A stretch of DNA of 64,000 nt from Onchidella celtica (taxonomy: Eukaryota; Mollusca; Gastropoda; Systellommatophora; Onchidiidae). Every line of letters begins with the position of its first letter. Within the stretch, counting starts at the first letter, position 1. The notes under the pieces are model-generated. The model had not been told where the DNA came from. It ran no database searches and saw only the letters and a list, made by a program, of their open reading frames with translations. Of this stretch, positions 1 to 12,019 are shown in pieces. The stretch lies in NCBI GenBank assembly GCA_963931925.1, contig OZ007570.1:30662688-30726687 (forward strand). The letters are read 5' to 3'. Made by a program: the position numbers and the translations under genes.

Positions 1-239
1 TTTGTAACTCTAACTTAATTCTGGCCTTTTCTTGTTGTTGTTGTTGTTTTGCTTTTAAAGTGGTACCGGTTGTACAACTGTTCAATTAAATTACCATCAC
101 ACTTAATACATGTACAAACATCAACGTACACATAAATATTCTGCTGTTTGCCAAAATTGCCAACACACCAGAGCCAGGGAACGGAAGACTTATGACATAA
201 TATTATAAACGGATGGTCCCATTAGCAGGAAATGGGCAG

Positions 240-240
<1 letters not shown>

Positions 241-282
<42 letters not shown>

Positions 283-308
283 TGATAGATAGATAGACAG
301 ACAGATAT

Positions 309-346
<38 letters not shown>

Positions 347-390
347 GGATAGATAGATAGATAGATAGATAGACAGATAGATAGATTGTT
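241..390. repeat. (GATA)n microsatellite
   Basis: About 150 bp of GATA/TAGA tetranucleotide units, with scattered GACA, GATT and GGAT variants. Open frames here translate only to repeated YLSI and are not genes. Confidence 0.97.
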
Positions 391-937
391 TTACAGTAAT
401 TACGTGCCGCCAATTTGATTTTATTGTAGTCTCAGGCAATGGCGATAATGATGTTTGTACTAGCAATGTAAACTACGCCATTGTCTAATGACCACAAACA
501 ACAATAAAGTTAACCACACACAGACGGTGATAGAATCAGATGTACATAACACTCGTGACGACGGCCACAATAACACAAGATAATCCAGTCTGTACCCAAG
601 TGTATAATTTTGTGCCTCTGGTTTCCAATGAATGGCTTTCTGCTTTCTCGTCATCATGCTTGCCGGAGTACCGTAATGAGGAGTTGGGGGGGGGGGGTTA
701 ATAACTGAATCATTCTAGAATGAACATTTAACTAGTTAGTTTGTTGTGACGTCCATTCACCATCTCCCCTCCCCCCCGACTTTTTTTCCTTCAGATTTAG
801 CTCCAGTTCTGGTTTTGTTTTGACTAAGAAGTGGCTGAAATCACGTGCAATCAAAGAGGTTGTATAAAAACTTGGGGTCAGACTAGCGCTACCCAAGTCT
901 CCGCGTGGTGTCGTCGGTAGGTGATGTAAAGATGGCG

Positions 938-1043
938 GCCAACTTACGGCAAGCCTGCCTCGACCTAGACAGTACGGCTAAAGTAAAGCCAACTTACGGC
1001 AAGCCTGCTTCGACCTAGACAGTAGGCCTACGGCTAAAGTAAA
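938..1043. repeat. Two-unit tandem duplication differing by a GGCCTA hexamer
   Basis: Unit 1 (938-987, 50 bp) and unit 2 (988-1043, 56 bp) are nearly identical. The only length difference is six bases, GGCCTA, inserted after the TA at 973-974, which makes TAGGCCTA at 1023-1030 in unit 2. No coding role is seen. Confidence 0.93.
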
Positions 1044-2072
1044 CAAATCCAAGCCTAAAATAATACCGTCTTTCAGATTGTTTGAACGGGGATTACAGTA
1101 GTAGGCCTAATGAGCAGACTTAATTTATGAATTGGGTGAACCACGAAAATGTAAAAAATGTAATCCCACCAAAAGAAAAAAAAAAACTAACATTATGAAT
1201 TATGACAAAATACAAAATGTACGGATGAATTTCAACCTCCATCTCTAAAGAGGAATGAACAAGAATAAAATACTGAGACCTCCCGACAAAAACTACTTTC
1301 TTTAGCACTGGCCTTGACACCGTGTTTGCAGTCGCTTGCCGTAAGCAAAGATGGCTGCCTGGCTTTCTATTTGCGGCTATGTGACGTGACCGAGTCTTAC
1401 CTCTAGGTTTATCACAAACTCTTTGCGCGCAATGCATTTCGTGCATCTGTTTGTATATGAAAAGTGCCATTGTAAAAACTAACTCTTTCACGCGGTGGGA
1501 TAATTCTTCCGCTTTTATTAATTTATCAGTCAACTCCGGCAGTCTGTGGATCAACCAAGGAGTCCGCTTGAGACAGGAACTAACATCTATAAGTAAATCA
1601 GTTGTGTCTTGACTTCTAAGTACCATTCCATTCTTTAAAGATAGACCTGTCAAAGCAAGTATTGTGCTTTACCTGTGTCTTTTCCAACGATGAGACGAAG
1701 CCCACTGAATCCGTTGCTAAGATGTCCAACAGAATTTAGATGTTTTAAAAAGGTATATTCTTATTATAATTATGAGCTCCTGTAAAGATTTCCTTCCTCC
1801 CTACGTGTAAGTTGTTTCAGTGGGAATTGGGCAAAATCCTACTTTTGTTTTTATTACTATCATTACTAGCTAAAATGTCCAACCGTTTTATGAACGACAA
1901 TGGACTGGGCAGGCCATGGAAGTAATTGCGTGCATGTATACTCTCTTGTGAACATCAAACTCCTGCCCCCCCCCCCCACACACGCACACCACCCACACAC
2001 ATTTCATTCTTTCATTCCGCCTTATCTTAAGCCTCTTTTGCCTTTCCTAATTAATCCCGTCCTTGGCCCAAC
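1044..2072. other. No gene recognised
   Basis: AT-rich DNA with a TAGGCCTA octamer at 1102-1109 and a C-run near 1970. A 177-codon minus-strand open frame (1120-1653) has no recognisable domain, and I do not call it a gene. Confidence 0.5.
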
Positions 2073-2130
2073 ACCTTACCTACACCCCTCACCTTACCTA
2101 CACCCCTCACCTTACCTACACTCCTCACCT
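2073..2130. repeat. 18-bp minisatellite, about 3 units
   Basis: The unit accttacctacacccctc recurs at 2073, 2091 and 2109, the last with one substitution. It sits in a C/T-rich tract. Confidence 0.85.
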
Positions 2131-2324
2131 TCCTCTTTCGATCCTCCTTCACTTTTTCATCTTTTGCCACCCATTTTCATCTTCGTGTGTCACCCTTTAT
2201 CTAGTTCTTTTTTCTGGTCTGTGATCACCTAGATCTATGCGTTTTATGAAACACTTTTGCGTATTTGGAAAGGCTGTTGATATAAGTACGTACGCAATCC
2301 CAACCGTTTGCTCCAGGGGAGCAA

Positions 2325-2600
2325 AAGTATACGTACCTATCCCTAACCTCGTCCTTATCCTTAACAACCCTGATTCTTATCGACTCCCTAACCCGGCTCC
2401 CCGTACCCTTTCGACCAAAAAAAAAAAAAATTTAAAAAATTAGGAAAACAAAAAGAAAATATGAAAGAATAATTCGTTAAGGCTGTTGTTAGGAGTATTT
2501 TTGGAGGAGTTCTCTGGCTCTGGAGCCACAGAAAGCTTTAAAATACATACCCCTAGCCCAAAAAAACTTAGGGGGGGGGGGCGTAGGTGCTTGTAACAAC
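2325..2600 (+). repeat. Dispersed repeat, copy 1 (inverted partner at 28985-29215)
   Basis: It shares the order cctatccctaacc, gtccttat, gaccctttc-like tract, ttaaggctgttgtta and cccctagc-caaaaaactt with the reverse complement of 28985-29215. Both copies carry a homopolymer G/C run. The family is not identified and no coding sequence is seen. Confidence 0.7.
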
Positions 2601-3566
2601 ATTCACTTGGAAATAAAATGCTAATTATTTGGAGACTAAAAACCCTTGTTTCGTAACACGTGTTTGCCTTTTCTGTTACCCGAGAAACGACACCTCCATC
2701 CGCTTTTTTAAGAATGGATAAAATACCTACATTTATGTATTTGTTCTTCTGCCCTATTCCATTGTTCACAATTTCTGTATGAGCAAATGTCATTTTAATG
2801 TCCTTGCCGCTCATTGGTGATTATTAATACAAAAAACAACAACAAACAAACACACACAAAAAAAACCCACATGATGTAAATTTTATGATTATTGACGTCC
2901 GTAACTCACTTAAAATACACACATCTGCCTTGTGACCATCTGAGCTTGTCTAGCAGGCAACCAACCAAGACATAAACAATTCACTGCTGGCCTCCTGTTC
3001 CCTCGCCCACCGCACGTTTCATTTGCTGCGTCATATCCTATCTACTGATACAGTCTTGACTAGGACTAGAAATTAGCTGAGACTCTCCGCCTTACCTGGG
3101 AAGAAGCTGCTGCGCCCTCCCGCCGTCTCCGTGTACGACTTTTTGTCTCAAATCCCGGGAAAATCAACAAGTGACTACGTTTCTTCCCCCCCCCCTTTTT
3201 TATTTCTCCTCCTCTCTCCCCTCTTCCTCAGCCCATTCCCTCTCGAAGTCACCCAGACACATCGAAAAAAAACAAAATCATCTTTCATTGACTTTGTGGA
3301 AAGTCCAGGTTTTTATTTATTATGATTCGGCTAGTATGTCTTATGTAGACAGAATGGTGGGAACTTGCAATTTCGGTTCTAGTTTTACTGACTGCCGTTT
3401 CTGGTAGTGCAAGGTGGCTTCTCCATTTTGTCCTTCTGTTTAGTGTTAACCTTTCTAAAATATCCCCATCTTCAACACAACACAGGGCGTTCAGAGTAAA
3501 AAGATCAGAGAAGAAACAGGGAGACGCAGTTAAAAATGTTAGGTTTTCCAAACCAGTCTATATAGG

Positions 3567-4236
3567 CCCATTTCACAGATCTGCCATCTTTGATGTAAGG
3601 ACCGACGCATCGCCATGGCGACTGTAGCATTGATTTTGATTCGTTAGCTGATTTGCACTGCGAGCATTTGAGTCGTCGCGAACCAATCGGCGGCGAGCTA
3701 ATAGTAGTCCACTACAGTAAACAATGGCACATGTGTACATACATGCGCATGGCAGATGTTCGGTCAGTTCTTTCATTTCCCTTCCCCTGTTTACACATAC
3801 GGTAGGGAATCTGACCAGCTTGGATCCATCCTTTCTACCCAAAAGGCAGGATGCGACACACACTTGTTTTTTTTTAAATTTTATTAGGTCGTTATATTTA
3901 GTGTTTTTTGTGTGTATGTGTGGAGTTTCTAAGAAGTTGCGGTAACCTCCCCGATTTTTGTGAAATCTCCCCACTTTTTTTAACCAAATCTCCCCACACC
4001 TGCTTGAACTAGTTGGGAGGTCTGAAATTAAGATAAATGAATCACCCAAATGAAATCTTTTCAATGTCAAACAAAAGCCGCTGTTTCTGATTGGTAGAAA
4101 ATCAGGAATCTACTTCCGCTTTCGCCATTGTGAAGGATAAGGGAACTGACGGTGAATGGTGGCAGTTTTTAGTTATCACAAGGCCATGGCATTGCCATTA
4201 AAGCAAGCTATTTTTCTTCCCGGTGTGAACGCGCCT
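3567..4236. mobile_element. Possible Harbinger-like short element
   Basis: The left end (aggcccatttcacag) and the reverse complement of the right end (aaaggcgcgttcacacc) share an AGGCSCRTTYACA-type terminus, as many PIF/Harbinger MITEs do. The interior has no transposase. A 165-codon minus-strand open frame looks incidental. The boundary with the foldback element that follows is uncertain. Confidence 0.3.
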
Positions 4237-4239
4237 TTA

Positions 4240-5350
4240 CCCGGAAGTCAATTACATTGAAAAATTTTTATTTTAACTTCAAAAACACAAGCGAAACTTT
4301 CTTATTTACACACATCTCACTGGTGTTTATAAATATTATTTTGGAAACACATCTAAAAATATGCTTTGGCCCACACATAATTGTAAAGGAAGTGCATAGG
4401 TGGGGAAGATATTCCCTCCCTATGCACTTTGCATAGGTAAGGAAGATATTGTACTACGTCATCACTAAACTTGTGGAATTATTATTGGTCTAAATTTAGT
4501 GCATTTGATTTGAATCGCGATATTAAATAGAATTAGTTGTCGACGAGCCAGTGGCGACAGGAGCGAATCGCGATTCGAGTCAGTCAACGATAGGTGGTTA
4601 TATGAATCAAAATCATTCCAATCAATCGGCGAGTCAGCAAAGGCAAGAGACAGAGCTCAAAGCAAAACGTAGTGACAAAGATTTTTAGATTTGGGATTGT
4701 ATGGAGGGGGAGGGCATTAGCAGGGGTGGTGGGATGGTGGAGATAAGGAGTGAACTCCCTTACTCACTTATTTGTTCAGGATCAGAACAATGAATTTCCT
4801 GTCTTGCCATTTACGACAGAGGTTTTCAATTATTATTATTTTTTTAAAAATCTTTCTCGACCCCTCTCAAAGCTCTGATCATCATCTGACCCTCCTCCCC
4901 CCCCCCCACCACCAAACTCCTTACCTCCACCACCCCTGCTAATGCCCCCCCCCCCCTCCATACCATCCCAAATCTGAAAATCTCGCCACCTTGGGGGGGG
5001 GGGGGCACCTTGGAGATTGAAAACCACTGTTTTAGGACAATTTTCATTTCAGAAATTGGAACAATTCTTATGAGGTTGATTAACTTGGTCACAAGAGGCC
5101 AAAAATACGTGAAAACGTAAACACAACAAATAACAGCAAGAATGAGACTGAACAAGTATATCAAGTTTTACTTTTAGGCACAGCTTAGATATTCATAGCC
5201 GGGTTTTACAATTATGTGTGGGCCAAAGCATATTTTTAGATGTGTTTCCAAAATAATATTTATATAAACCAGTGAGATGTGTGTAAATAAGAGAGTGTCG
5301 CTTGCATGTCTTTGAAGTTAAAATATCAATGTAACTGACTTCCGCGGCCT
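4240..5350. mobile_element. Foldback element with two nested inverted repeats
   Basis: The outer arms, about 4240-4388 and 5207-5350, are imperfect inverted repeats; matching blocks include acacacatctcactggt, ttttggaaacacatct and tatgctttggcccacacata. A second, inner inverted pair lies at about 4684-4760 and 4895-4985. No transposase is present. This looks like a non-autonomous foldback or long-TIR MITE. Target duplications are not clear. Confidence 0.75.
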
Positions 5351-5354
5351 TTTC

Positions 5355-6710
5355 AAAATGGTTTAAAAATAAGTCACATCAAGAATAACGCATCAGAACG
5401 AATGAATATTCCTAGTCTCCCATTTGAAGTGGAAATGGCCTGTCACATGAACCTGACATCCTGCAGATACGGTGTTCCTGAAAAGAACAAAAAGCGTTGT
5501 TAATGTCGCGTTCGGAGCGTGGGTAGGAGTGAATTGACGGTTTTTCCGAAACGTGACATATCCGGCAGCTACAAATTATATCAGAAGCTGTTTCTGAGGA
5601 AGTTGATGTCATGCTATAATGAACACGACATTTCTTTATTTGGGCCTAGGAATAATTTCGCTCAATCGTTTTTTAGCAGTCAAGACTCACGACAAAAACT
5701 TCTTGAAATAGTACAGGCCAGACACGACAGTTTCAAGTTCCCAAACTTTTTTTCCTCCCAGACTCGGCAGCTCTTTTTCGTTTGTGCACCGGTACTCTTT
5801 AAAAAGTCTGGTTCGTCAGTACGCCCAGATCGATACAGAAAAATTGTAATCCGTGTCACGCCCAGAATCTCCTCAGGAATTATATTCGGCCAGTACATGA
5901 CTGGAAAAATTGAGCCAGGCTTGAAGTTTGGTACTATGTTAGTACACGTATTGGGGTTAGGGTAAGGTTATAACGACAAAGTTTGTCTTATAATATGATT
6001 ATGTATTAAATGCATAACGCGAGTTGAGTCGAACACAGGCGGCATACGAAATCTTCTTATTTTATCCTTTAACATGTCGGGTGTGCGGGAGAGCGCCGGT
6101 TTGAAAAAACAAAAAATTGAATGTTGGGAAAAACCTTGAAAATAAAACAGAAATACTCAAAAGATTTTTGAAACACGGAAACAGAAATGAAGAAATCTGA
6201 GAGGAGACGTCGGGCAAAAATATCAAAATATCAAATGAAAGGTAACAATCTGGCCCCTAACCGGGGGACCCTTCTTTTACAAGCCAGCACACTACCATAG
6301 AACTTTTAACATGTACCGCCTCTCGTTCAGTTCAAATAAAGGTTTCGTCCTGTGTCGCCAACTCTCTTATTCTCCACTGAACTTATCCAGTGCACAAACA
6401 GCTTAGCCCACTTTTTCTGTTTTACTTGATCGCCGATCTGCTCCGTAATGATACGAGTAGAGCTACTACATGGCTACGTGCAACCTAGTGTGCTACATGC
6501 GCGCTTTCCGGAACTCTAAAACACAATGTTGACAGTCCGTTACAGCCGCACAGACAGATTTCTCCGAAGAGACCAGCGCAACTAGGGAGACAGTCTAGAT
6601 GACATGGAGAAGGTTGATCAGATGACCGAAAGTCTGGGAATCCTTGCACTGCCCACTATTGACAGTGTCTTCCCTTGACCCGGGCTCTGGCAACCCACGC
6701 TACGCCACTG
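5355..6710. other. No gene recognised
   Basis: Unique-looking DNA. A 148-codon plus-strand open frame (5519-5965) has no recognisable motif, repeat or splice-site support. Confidence 0.4.
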
Positions 6711-6712
6711 CC

Positions 6713-7060
6713 TCGCAGGCCTTGGCTTATTTAAACAATCATCAAGCACGTAATGGGACGGGGGATCCCCGCTTTACAAGTGACGTACATCGGATCTTTC
6801 GGCATTGCTTAGTAATCAAGGGCTTACGCAACACGCACACATACACGGCCACATTGAATGTCATGCAAAAAGAACATGACATTTTCATCATGTTGGCCTA
6901 CATAACTACATGTAAATATAGAAAGACGCAAGCAAGTTTCACAGCTGATTCACTCGCAAAATAGGCCTACTTTCTGTTTCATGTTTCTTTCCACATCATT
7001 TTTATGCTGAAACTACGCTTTATTCACTCCTGAATGACATAAGACGTCAGCACACTTTTT
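6713..7060 (+). repeat. Duplicated block X (partner at 23848-24318)
   Basis: It aligns over most of its length with 23848-24318, including catcggatctttcgg, gaatgtcatgcaaaaagaac and acataagacgtcagcacac. This copy has TACATGTA at 6907-6914 and TAGGCCTA at 6962-6969, where the partner has bare TA and GA. The partner ends where an RTE LINE begins. Confidence 0.85.
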
Positions 7061-9396
7061 AAAAAATAATAATATTCACACATTGGTCGTATCTTTGTCA
7101 TCACTTTCTGATGTCAGGGGCTAAAAATGAGGTTTGAGAGCTTCGTTTCAGGATGATCACCGGTTTTAGCACCTGCACCTCATAATGACTAAGGCACCTA
7201 CAGTGTGAAATCAAATATTTTTAGAGTTGAATAAGCCACTCTTCCTGTCGAATACACGTTTCTATGCCAAAACAAACATAGACAACCTTCTCGTACTTAC
7301 ATTGCAGAAAAGATATACATGTAGATATGTATCAAACATCAGCTGTACCATATCGGGAACGGCTTCTTAATCAACAGCGAACTTAATCCGATCGAACAAT
7401 GAATGAGCGCGCAATAGTAGTGGTGGGATGTGTGTATCTTACACGGTGTCAGAAGTCTAGATAAAGAGAGCCTTAACTTGCTACCCTCGCATACTTATAG
7501 AATAGAAACTATAGCATTTTTTTTTTTCAAGGCCAGGCTTACTCAATCGATGGCGATACATGTCAACCGAAAGGCACTTTCCAATCAGAAGACTTGACGT
7601 TTTGTGGCACCGTGTAAAAATGCTCGTCGTTGGCCAGGAGCCAGGAGGGGGCGTGGCATCCTTGTGATGGCATTGACCACGCTTTTTTCCCACCTGTCAC
7701 TCGTGCGGGGTAGAACTTTGAGCCCATCCAATGAAATGTAATCATGAAAGAACAGTTACAGGGAACTTGTAATGCTGTCCTACTGGCTAATGAAGCCACG
7801 CCCACTGTAAATACCAGTAAGAATGAACAGATAATCCCTCAATAGCCGGTCATGCTGGTTCTTTAAGTTGCACATGAACAACACAGGATTTCTTACTAGA
7901 CTCAAATGATAGTATGCGCGTGTGAGTATGTGTGTGAGAGATGATATTTGGGTCTGAGTTGGGAGATAAGCGTTGAAAATCAGGAAACGGCTCATTATCA
8001 CGCACGACGACAATATTGTCTGTGTTTGCTGGACATAAAATGACTAAGGGGGAAGTGTAAAATTTAAATGGCCCACTAATGGGTTAACTGCCAAATTTAT
8101 TATTGATATCGTGTGTACAAGGAAGCGAAAAACGAACACGAGGAAGGTCTAAAAAGAAAAAAAGAGAGGGTGGGGGCGGTGGATCTAGACACTCAGCACT
8201 CAAATTGATCACGTTTTGTCGGGGTGGATATTTTAAAATGTCAGCAGATGTGACTAATTTGAGATCTCCAACCATAATACATGTACATACATGTAAAAAT
8301 GTGAAGCCCGAAGGCAGATACGCTTCTGAGAACGAATATTCACCACGTGTACGGTGCTTACGTGTACTTCTACACTTAACTTGCTGATCATCGGTTTCAA
8401 TACACTACAAGCGGAATGCCACTCTAGGCTTACCATTCTAGGTTTGCATGAAGGGAAGTAAGGCCAAATTTTTCTTGTCCTTCCTGTCTTAGAGATACCA
8501 AATATCCGGTACGATGAGAGGAGACAGTCAATTTCTTAGTGCCTCTTTAAAAAAATCCCAGCTCGACCTAATCAAGCCCACTCACGTTACGCTGAGCCAG
8601 CGCTTGGTACACTGTTTACAAAAACTTAATGAAGTCAAGTATTTTCTCTGTTCGGTTGTAAAATAAGCCATTGTTTATATTTCCCACGCATTCACCGCTG
8701 TGTGACGCTGGGAAGCAGAGACCTGAACACGTTCCAGCCGTCCCACCTGATCATATCTAGTATCTTTGATTATATTGAGAAGCAAATTCCATGTTTTGAC
8801 TAAACAGAATAACCAATTTTGCGTCAGGTTGACAAATTGCCTTTTGTTGGATCACGATTTTGTGTATGTGTGTGGAAGTTTGAGGGTTATGGTTAGGATT
8901 AGGTTAAATTAATCAGCTACAATAACGTTTTCACTGACGACATGGTCTAACTTTTTCGGAAGTTGGCTGCAAACTGGCAACAAAAATCGTATTACGAGTA
9001 TATTTTTTGCAACATGGCTCAAAACATGGTTTCGTCAAGGCCCCTCCAGGATTAGGGACCCTAAAGCTCATGCTTCATCAGTTTCATAGTAGATCTCCGC
9101 CACTGAGTGTTATTCGCTCTTGATTCTAAAAACTATGAAAAATGAGATAATTATTAGCAGAGTGACCTACGCTTTTGTATTTGTTCTTGGAGATGAAAAT
9201 GCAATCATGATGATCCTTCGTGGACTTAACAGCTGACATGATTTGAATCTGGCTCAAAATAGAAATTCTGATGCAGTCCATGCAGGACGCCGAGAAACTA
9301 ACAAATCAAAATCAGCCGTGATCTTGCATATCTGCACAAGCATCTTTCAAGGCCGATATTAAATTGCAATGCATCAATAAAAAAAATTCATTATTA
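7061..9396. other. No gene recognised
   Basis: Over 2 kb of apparently unique DNA with TACATGTA octamers near 7316 and two close together at about 8278-8295. Open frames are at most about 94 codons and show no domain, splice or codon evidence. Confidence 0.4.
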
Positions 9397-9503
9397 TATC
9401 GGGTGATCAAAAACAAAAGCAAACTTGTCCCAACATTGACACGAAATATCTCGAAATCCTTTTGATGAATCCGTGAGAAATTTTGGTAGAGTTATGTCCA
9501 TTA

Positions 9504-9830
9504 TAATAATAATAATAATGGATGGCATTTATATATCGCATATTTGGAGAGAGGGCGTTTTCTGTGTGCGCACCAGCTGTATGGAACTCCTTACCACCAA
9601 ATATTCGAAACATAGAAAGCGAGGCACTTTTTAGATCTGAAATGAAGACCTATCTCTTCAGAAACACTTTGATGTATAGTCTGTGTGTTTGTGTGTCTGT
9701 AGTGTGGTCAGTTCTTAGGAATGAGATTTGTTCTGTTTTTGCATGTTTTGTAAAGTGCATAGAGATCTCTGGATAATGCGCTATATAAATGAACTTTATT
9801 ATTATTATTATTATCCATTAAAAATGCTCT
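9504..9830 (+). mobile_element. LINE 3' fragment (CR1/L2-like C-terminus)
   Basis: The open frame at 9522-9776 encodes FGERAFSVCAPAVWNSLPPN followed by IRN and a KTYLF-type end. This is the conserved C-terminal tail of CR1/L2/Rex-like LINE reverse transcriptases. It is followed by a typical 3' end (aaagtgcatagag, gcgctatataaatg, then an ATT repeat). All catalytic RT motifs are missing, so it is a dead 5'-truncated copy. It is part of the cluster interrupting the 9397-11826 element. Confidence 0.75.
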
Positions 9831-9956
9831 ATGCGCTTTACTGAAAGTCTTGTTCTCTCGATTGCATCTGTCTCACTCGCTCTTTCTTTCTCTCACCCTC
9901 TCTCTCTCTACCTCTCTCTATCTCAGAGCAAATTGTAACGCAGCCTGTTAGTGTTA

Positions 9957-10332
9957 GCTAGCGTTTATAGAGACGGCGGGTTTCGGGAAAACGCACGCTT
10001 GATTCGACCCGAGAAAACTCGCGCGAGGAATGTTACTCAATATGCTTTGTAAGTGTACATAGACAACTCGTGTCTCTTGAGGCGGCAATTTTGCCGACCA
10101 GCGCGGGAAATTACCAGAACCAATTGTGTGTTCTTGCTCCGCGTGTGTCGCGCGGGAGTTGTGTTGGCTGTGTACTTTTCTTGGCTTCACGATGGATGTT
10201 GACCAACTTATCACTGCTGTTTCCCGCCTTGCTATGAACACCAACCGCGCGAGTGATTAGGCGCGAGTTTTCTTGCGCGAGTAACCATCTCGCGGCAACC
10301 CGCCTACCCGCTTTCTCTATAAACACGGCCTT
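9957..10332. mobile_element. MITE with about 70-bp terminal inverted repeats
   Basis: The left end (gcgtttatagagacggcggg, continuing to aaaactcgcgcga) is mirrored by the right end (gcgcgagttttcttgcgcg, continuing to ctttctctataaacacggc). It is about 375 bp, GC-rich relative to its flanks, with no coding sequence. TTAG occurs just outside both ends but is not a convincing target duplication. Superfamily not assigned. Confidence 0.75.
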
Positions 10333-10396
10333 AGGCGCATCACAACTCACAACAGTTCACAACTCACAACTTGTATTCTAAAGTATAATAATAATT

Positions 10397-10935
10397 ATGT
10401 GAGTGTGCATGAGAAAACCCGGCATAAGTCGGCAGAGCTGATTTTGAGAAAAACGGCTTTGAAGTGAAAATATGGGTCCGACACAAACTTCCAACTTGGC
10501 TGTTGTTTAGGGGACCGTGGCATGTTACAGGGTAAACTTAGACAAGCAGTGGACTCTACTCACTATGATCTCTATAACGGCTTTATAATTAGACTATGGT
10601 CTCCTAACAAGATCCAAAAACTTCCGACTTGGCTGTTTCTAGGGGACCGTGGCATGTTACAGGGTAAACTGTAGATGAGCAGTGAACACTAATCACTATG
10701 ATCTCTATAATGGCTTAATTATTAGACTACGGTCTCCTAACATCAATCACTCCAATATTACTTGGCCAATTAGCTATTGCCACTTATAAGATTAGACGCC
10801 GTTTTCTCAAACTATTGTTTTAGGGGGGGTCACTGACTTCAATTTATCAGAAATGTCTTGTCTTTTATTATATGAACAGAACTCAAAATGTCATGTTGCC
10901 GACTTATTGTGGGTTTTCTCATGCACACTCACATA
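10397..10935 (+). mobile_element. 540-bp MITE family 'TGTGAGTGTGCATG', copy A
   Basis: The terminal inverted repeats are about 36 bp: TGTGAGTGTGCATGAGAAAA at the left, then cccggcataagtcggca; the complement is at the right end. The interior holds two tandem units of about 130 bp, each beginning cttccRacttggctgtt and ending gactacggtctcctaac. There is no open frame of note. Two more copies lie at 18981-19516 and 19801-20337. Copy A is flanked by TA on both sides. Confidence 0.92.
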
Positions 10936-10984
10936 TCTGAATATATATCAATATTTATATAATAATGAATTATAAATTTTTGTT

Positions 10985-11324
10985 GGTGATATGGAGGGGG
11001 GGGGGGGTTGGTAGGGATAAAATTTAATCTATTAATTTTAATTTCAATTTTGCCCGGGCAACGGCCTGTACGGCCTGCTCTTTATGATTTCCAACTGCCA
11101 ACTTGAAGTTATCTTTAACGTGCGCCACCTGCACACGGGCCCTCTGAATTTTTTTCGTTCTTATCCGAGAAGACTGGGTACTCGATCCTACCCCCCAATA
11201 GGACCAGGGATACGAAAATATGAGAAAAATCCCAATTTCCGACATGCCCGCACAGCCCGGGGTTTGAACCCGGGACTCTTGGCATGAGAGGCGAGCACCT
11301 GGCCTCTAGACCACCTTGTCCCTG
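10985..11324 (-). mobile_element. tRNA-derived SINE, copy 1
   Basis: Read on the minus strand, the head (from about 11323) begins ggacaaggtggtctagaggc with an A-box-like tggtctagagg and a B-box-like gggttcaaacccc, so it derives from a tRNA. The body carries gggcccgtgtgcaggtggcg and ttaaagataacttc, and the 3' end runs into a homopolymer (G on +, C on the SINE strand). A second copy lies at 28457-28850 in the same orientation. Confidence 0.85.
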
Positions 11325-12019
11325 TAATAAATGCTATGTTAAAATTTCATCAAGGTTTAATCATTACTTTTAAAGACATTTCAGATTAAGTGAGTGTCTG
11401 TCAAAAATTAATAATACAAGCCAGCTGATCAAAAACGATGAAGATTTTAACGCAAATTCAGCTATCCAGCGGACAACAGTTGAATATTTTTTCTCCAATT
11501 TTTTTCATCAAATCCAGTCCACCTTTCCAATCCAACCTTATATTGTAGATCTAAGTTTAGCAGACGACACGCAGCCAAGCCTTTTGCTTCCTATAGTGAT
11601 ACATTGATTACCTCCAAGTCGAGTGTATTCCAACTAATGTGAAATAATTTTTGACAGACACTTACATCTCTAAAAGTAATGATTAAATCTTGATGAAATT
11701 TTAACATAGCATTACACATATAATGGACCTAACTCTACTAAAATTCCTCACGGATTCATCAAAAGGATTGCGAGATATTTGGTGTCAATGTTGGGGCAGT
11801 TTGTTTTTTTTCAATCACCCGATACAATCATTTGTGTACAAGCCATGACCTTGGCCATTGTGCAAAGCGTTATCAGTGACATTAAATAAAGTCATATATC
11901 TACGATCGCCAGCACGTTGATAACTCCCTGTATCTTGTGTGGCTGGGTCGAATGTCACATGATACTGCACGAGAGCAAACTACCTGCAAAGACAAAACAT
12001 AGCTATTATCGCAGCAGTT

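Larger units (their letters stand above)
9397..11826. mobile_element. TA-site TIR element split by a 1.8-kb insertion cluster
   Basis: The right arm (about 11640-11826, reverse strand) matches two separated pieces of the left arm: 9397-9503 (from cgggtgatcaaaaa to gtccattata) and 11326-11415 (from gctatgttaaaatttcatca to gtctgtcaaaaatta). Between the two pieces lie a LINE 3' fragment, MITEs and a SINE. Without the insert the element is about 0.6 kb with arms of about 185 bp. The outer ends read TA-TCGGGTGAT and ATCACCCGA-TA, suggesting a TA target duplication as in Tc1/mariner relatives. No transposase is seen. Confidence 0.8.

Noticed and set aside
203-466. Long YLSI-repeat open frames
   Set aside because: Translation of the GATA microsatellite; no start context or conservation. 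The same applies to the IHPS frame at 37752-38084 and the CT-tract frames at 27643-28105.
3573-4070. 165-codon minus-strand open frame
   Set aside because: No domain or splice sites, and it overlaps a probable short DNA element.
11250-11323. True tRNA gene (minus strand)
   Set aside because: A- and B-box-like sequences are present, but it is the head of a SINE found twice with the same body and tail.
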